Source: Candidatus Uhrbacteria bacterium
GTDB lineage: Bacteria > Patescibacteriota > Patescibacteriia > 2-12-FULL-60-25
Assembly (NCBI GenBank): GCA_023246415.1
Contig: JAHFIK010000022.1
Span: 5,332 to 18,665 of the forward strand
Direction of reading: 5' to 3'
Length of the DNA stretch: 13,334 nt
This document shows positions 11,382 through 13,334 of the stretch, in pieces. The notes below the pieces were generated by a model. It ran no database searches and had not been told where the DNA came from. It saw only the letters and a program-made list of their open reading frames with translations. Positions within the stretch are counted from its first letter, which is position 1, and the number at the start of each line of letters is the position of its first letter. The position numbers and the translations under genes are program-made.

Positions 11382-13190
11382 ATGGACCTCTCTCGCATCA
11401 GAAATTTCTGCATCATCGCTCATATCGATCATGGAAAGTCGACGCTTTCTGATCGATTGCTTGAGGTTACCGGAACCATCGAGAAGCGGAAGATGAAAGA
11501 GCAACTGCTCGATACCATGGACTTGGAACGGGAGCGGGGGATTACGATCAAGCTCCAGCCGGCACGCATGTCGTACACGGCGAAGGATGGCATCACGTAT
11601 GAGTTGAATTTAATTGATACGCCGGGGCACGTGGATTTTAATTACGAAGTCTCCCGGTCGCTCGCGGCGGTTGAAGGGGCGATTCTCCTCGTAGACTCAA
11701 CGCAGGGCGTCCAGGCGCAAACGATCGCAAATCTCTATCTCGCCATTGAGCAAGGGTTGGAGATCATTCCGGTTTTAAATAAGATCGACCTTCCGAATTC
11801 TGAAGTCGAACGCCGTGCCGAAGAATTGATGAAATTGATCGGGTGTCGACGCGATGAAATTTTGTCTGTCTCAGGAAAAACCGGTGCGGGCGTTTCAGAG
11901 CTCCTCGAGCGGGTTGTACAGAATATCCCTCCGCCGGTCGGCGATCCGAAGGCGTTACCACGCGCGGTCATCTTTGATTCAAAGTACGACGACTATCGTG
12001 GCGTCATCGCATATGTTCGCGTCGTGGACGGGGAGCTTGTGAAGAATGAAAAATTGATTTTTAAAGCAACGGGAGAAGATGGCCAGGCGCTTGAAGTCGG
12101 TTTTTTGAATCCGGGATATGTTGAACTTCCGCGGCTCGGGACCGGGGAGATCGGGTATATCGTCACAGGTCGTAAAGACATTATCGCGGTGCGTGTTGGG
12201 GATACCGTCGCGCTCGCGTCACATGTTGCAGAAACGAAAGCGTTACCGGGATACAAGGTGGTCAAACCCATGGTGTATGCCGGCATTTTTCCAAAAGAGG
12301 GGAATGAGTATTCACGATTGCGCGATGCGATTGAAAAGCTTCAGCTGAGCGATGCGGCGCTTTCATTTGAGCCGGAGCAGTCGACAGCACTCGGATTCGG
12401 ATTCCGTTGCGGGCTCTTAGGGATGCTGCACTTGGAGATCGTCCAGGAACGATTGCGGCGCGAGCATCATCTTGAAGTGGTCGTGACAACGCCGTCGGTG
12501 GCCTACGAAGTGTCGAAAACCGATGGGGAAGAAGTGATCGTCACCTCGCCGCTCGATTTTCCGGATCCATCCACCATTCGAGAAGCGCGTGAGCCGTGGG
12601 CGAAGGTGGATATTGTCACGCCATCCGAATTTTTTGGAAACGTCATGACCGTTGTGACTGATCGTCGCGGAACATTTGTCACCACGGAATGGCTGGACCC
12701 GACGCGCGCGGTGATGCATTTCGAGATGCCACTCTCTGCCGTCATTGTCGACTTTCACGATACCTTGAAGAGCGCCACACAAGGATATGCCTCGATGAAC
12801 TACGAACTGATCGGGTTTCGACCCGGGCATATCGTGCGGTTGGATATCATGGTCGCAGACTCGCCGGTTCCATCGCTCGCAACGCTGCTTCATGAGTCGG
12901 ATTCGCAACGCCGCGGACGCGAAATTGTCGAAACGCTGAAAGAAACGCTCCCGCGTCAGCAGTTCGTGATCAAGCTCCAGGCGGCCATCGGTGCTAAAAT
13001 CATTGCGTCTGAACGGATCGCGGCATTTCGAAAAGACGTCACGGGCTATCTCTATGGTGGCGATGTTACGCGAAAAATGAAGCTGTTGGAGAAGCAGAAG
13101 AAGGGAAAAAAGAAGATGTTGGCGCGCGGTGTTGGATCCGTTGAGATTCCACCCGAAGCGTTTATCAAAGTGTTGCGACGGAAGTCGTAA
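11382..13190 (+). CDS. lepA: Elongation factor 4 (LepA)
   Basis: This 602-residue translational GTPase acts on ribosomes, with reported roles in back-translocation and in 30S assembly or initiation. Length is typical (about 600). The GTPase domain carries G1 AHIDHGKS (13-20), switch I RERGITIK (50-57), G3 DTPGH (79-83) and G4 NKID (133-136). Domains II, III and V follow the EF-G plan. The LepA-specific C-terminal domain is clear, with YGGDVTRKMKLLEKQKKGKK and then VEIPPEAF near the end, which separates it from EF-G and BipA. The tail has a small variation (ARGVGSVEIP in place of the usual IGNVEIP). The ATG at 11382 starts the conserved NFCIIAHIDHGKS block at the normal distance. No Shine-Dalgarno sequence is seen. 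The gene probably has its own promoter, as murJ ends 123 bp upstream. Confidence 0.98.
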   Translation: MDLSRIRNFCIIAHIDHGKSTLSDRLLEVTGTIEKRKMKEQLLDTMDLERERGITIKLQPARMSYTAKDGITYELNLIDTPGHVDFNYEVSRSLAAVEGAILLVDSTQGVQAQTIANLYLAIEQGLEIIPVLNKIDLPNSEVERRAEELMKLIGCRRDEILSVSGKTGAGVSELLERVVQNIPPPVGDPKALPRAVIFDSKYDDYRGVIAYVRVVDGELVKNEKLIFKATGEDGQALEVGFLNPGYVELPRLGTGEIGYIVTGRKDIIAVRVGDTVALASHVAETKALPGYKVVKPMVYAGIFPKEGNEYSRLRDAIEKLQLSDAALSFEPEQSTALGFGFRCGLLGMLHLEIVQERLRREHHLEVVVTTPSVAYEVSKTDGEEVIVTSPLDFPDPSTIREAREPWAKVDIVTPSEFFGNVMTVVTDRRGTFVTTEWLDPTRAVMHFEMPLSAVIVDFHDTLKSATQGYASMNYELIGFRPGHIVRLDIMVADSPVPSLATLLHESDSQRRGREIVETLKETLPRQQFVIKLQAAIGAKIIASERIAAFRKDVTGYLYGGDVTRKMKLLEKQKKGKKKMLARGVGSVEIPPEAFIKVLRRKS

Positions 13191-13212
13191 TCCATGGTCG
13201 TTGCACGGTCTG

Positions 13213-13218
13213 TATACT
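13213..13218 (+). promoter_or_regulatory. -10 hexamer for a leaderless small membrane peptide mRNA
   Basis: TATACT is one mismatch from consensus and is followed after 6 nt (CTCTCT) by the ATG at 13225, so transcription should begin at or beside the A of the start codon. No -35 at 17 bp is evident. Confidence 0.5.
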
Positions 13219-13224
13219 CTCTCT

Positions 13225-13329
13225 ATGAAAAAGAAAGGAAAAGGGCGCGATCTCTTGTGGAAAATCGCCGTCATCATCGTCGCCTTGTCGATGATTTTGG
13301 GAACGGTTCTCCCATTCTTGCGATTGTAA
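13225..13329 (+). CDS. Small single-pass membrane peptide (34 residues)
   Basis: The peptide begins MKKKGKGRDLLWK and continues with one hydrophobic helix (about 14-32), ending PFLRL and a TAA. A basic N-terminus followed by a single helix is typical of small bacterial inner-membrane proteins with the C-terminus out. I recognise no family. The ATG at 13225 is chosen because a longer in-frame opening would run out of the lepA 3' end. Support comes from the TATACT placed for a leaderless start and from clean hydrophobic composition; against it is only its size. It lies 34 bp after lepA on the same strand, and the window ends 5 nt past its stop, so it may head a further operon. Confidence 0.6.
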   Translation: MKKKGKGRDLLWKIAVIIVALSMILGTVLPFLRL

Positions 13330-13334
13330 TCACC

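Noticed and set aside
12417..13277. A 286-codon open frame antisense to lepA
   Set aside because: It overlaps the unmistakable lepA gene fully; its composition (many Arg, His, Phe) is that of a codon shadow.
1..13334. Alternative genetic code with UGA as Gly, as in some CPR lineages
   Set aside because: TGA ends the genes at 2254 and 9022 exactly where expected and does not occur inside conserved genes, so the standard bacterial code is used.
1..13334. tRNA, rRNA, riboswitch or prophage features
   Set aside because: I saw no cloverleaf, conserved rRNA segment, known riboswitch core, integrase or transposase gene.

Overview
The window reads as a piece of a small bacterial chromosome, most likely from the Patescibacteria (Candidate Phyla Radiation). 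The evidence is indirect. Base composition is moderate, the standard code is used (TGA ends several genes), many starts lack a Shine-Dalgarno sequence, and the MurJ-family protein reads FKIPDFLYNL near residues 58-67, which from memory is typical of CPR homologues. Small hypothetical membrane and secreted proteins are mixed with universal genes, and no gene is obviously plasmid- or phage-derived. The placement is inference; no rRNA or tRNA gene is present to settle it.

Layout. Positions 80-1576 form an oxidative-stress group: a glutaredoxin (+), an Fe/Mn superoxide dismutase (-) and a PrxQ/BCP-type peroxiredoxin (-). Positions 1640-3175 hold a two-gene (+) operon of unknown exported proteins, a single-pass anchored protein followed by a probable lipoprotein, ending in a shared bidirectional terminator. 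From 3219 to 6723 the minus strand carries an unknown helical protein, the GTPase Era, and a TrmA/RlmD-family RNA uracil-5-methyltransferase. From 6918 to 7373 there is a SpoU/TrmH-type RNA methyltransferase (+), converging on an unknown five-helix membrane protein (7462-8052, -) that has the best promoter in the window. From 8161 to 11258 there is a cell-envelope block on the plus strand: a possible 41-residue small ORF, a GT2 glycosyltransferase, an unknown polytopic membrane protein and a MurJ-family flippase. LepA/EF4 (11382-13190) and a 34-residue single-helix membrane peptide (13225-13329) finish the window.

Functionally the genes divide into redox defence (Grx, SOD, Prx), ribosome assembly and RNA modification (Era, two RNA methyltransferases, LepA), and envelope biogenesis (GT2, MurJ-like, membrane proteins and lipoproteins).

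The most unusual content lies between the genes. At least six intergenic sites carry short tandem repeats with an exact 7-bp period: GAGTTAA-type at 1019-1112 and 4007-4114, GGAAGCA at 5048-5082, ATGCCCC at 5327-5375, GGAATTT/ATTCCAA at 9553-9624, and GCCAAAC at 11351-11374. A seventh site (6773-6870) has an 8-bp period. Four of these sites are arranged as long imperfect hairpins with repeat units in both arms. A separate nested palindrome of 183 bp lies at 5108-5290. The recurring heptamer period with unrelated unit sequences resembles the heptanucleotide STRR sequences of cyanobacteria and is the best candidate here for an undescribed system.
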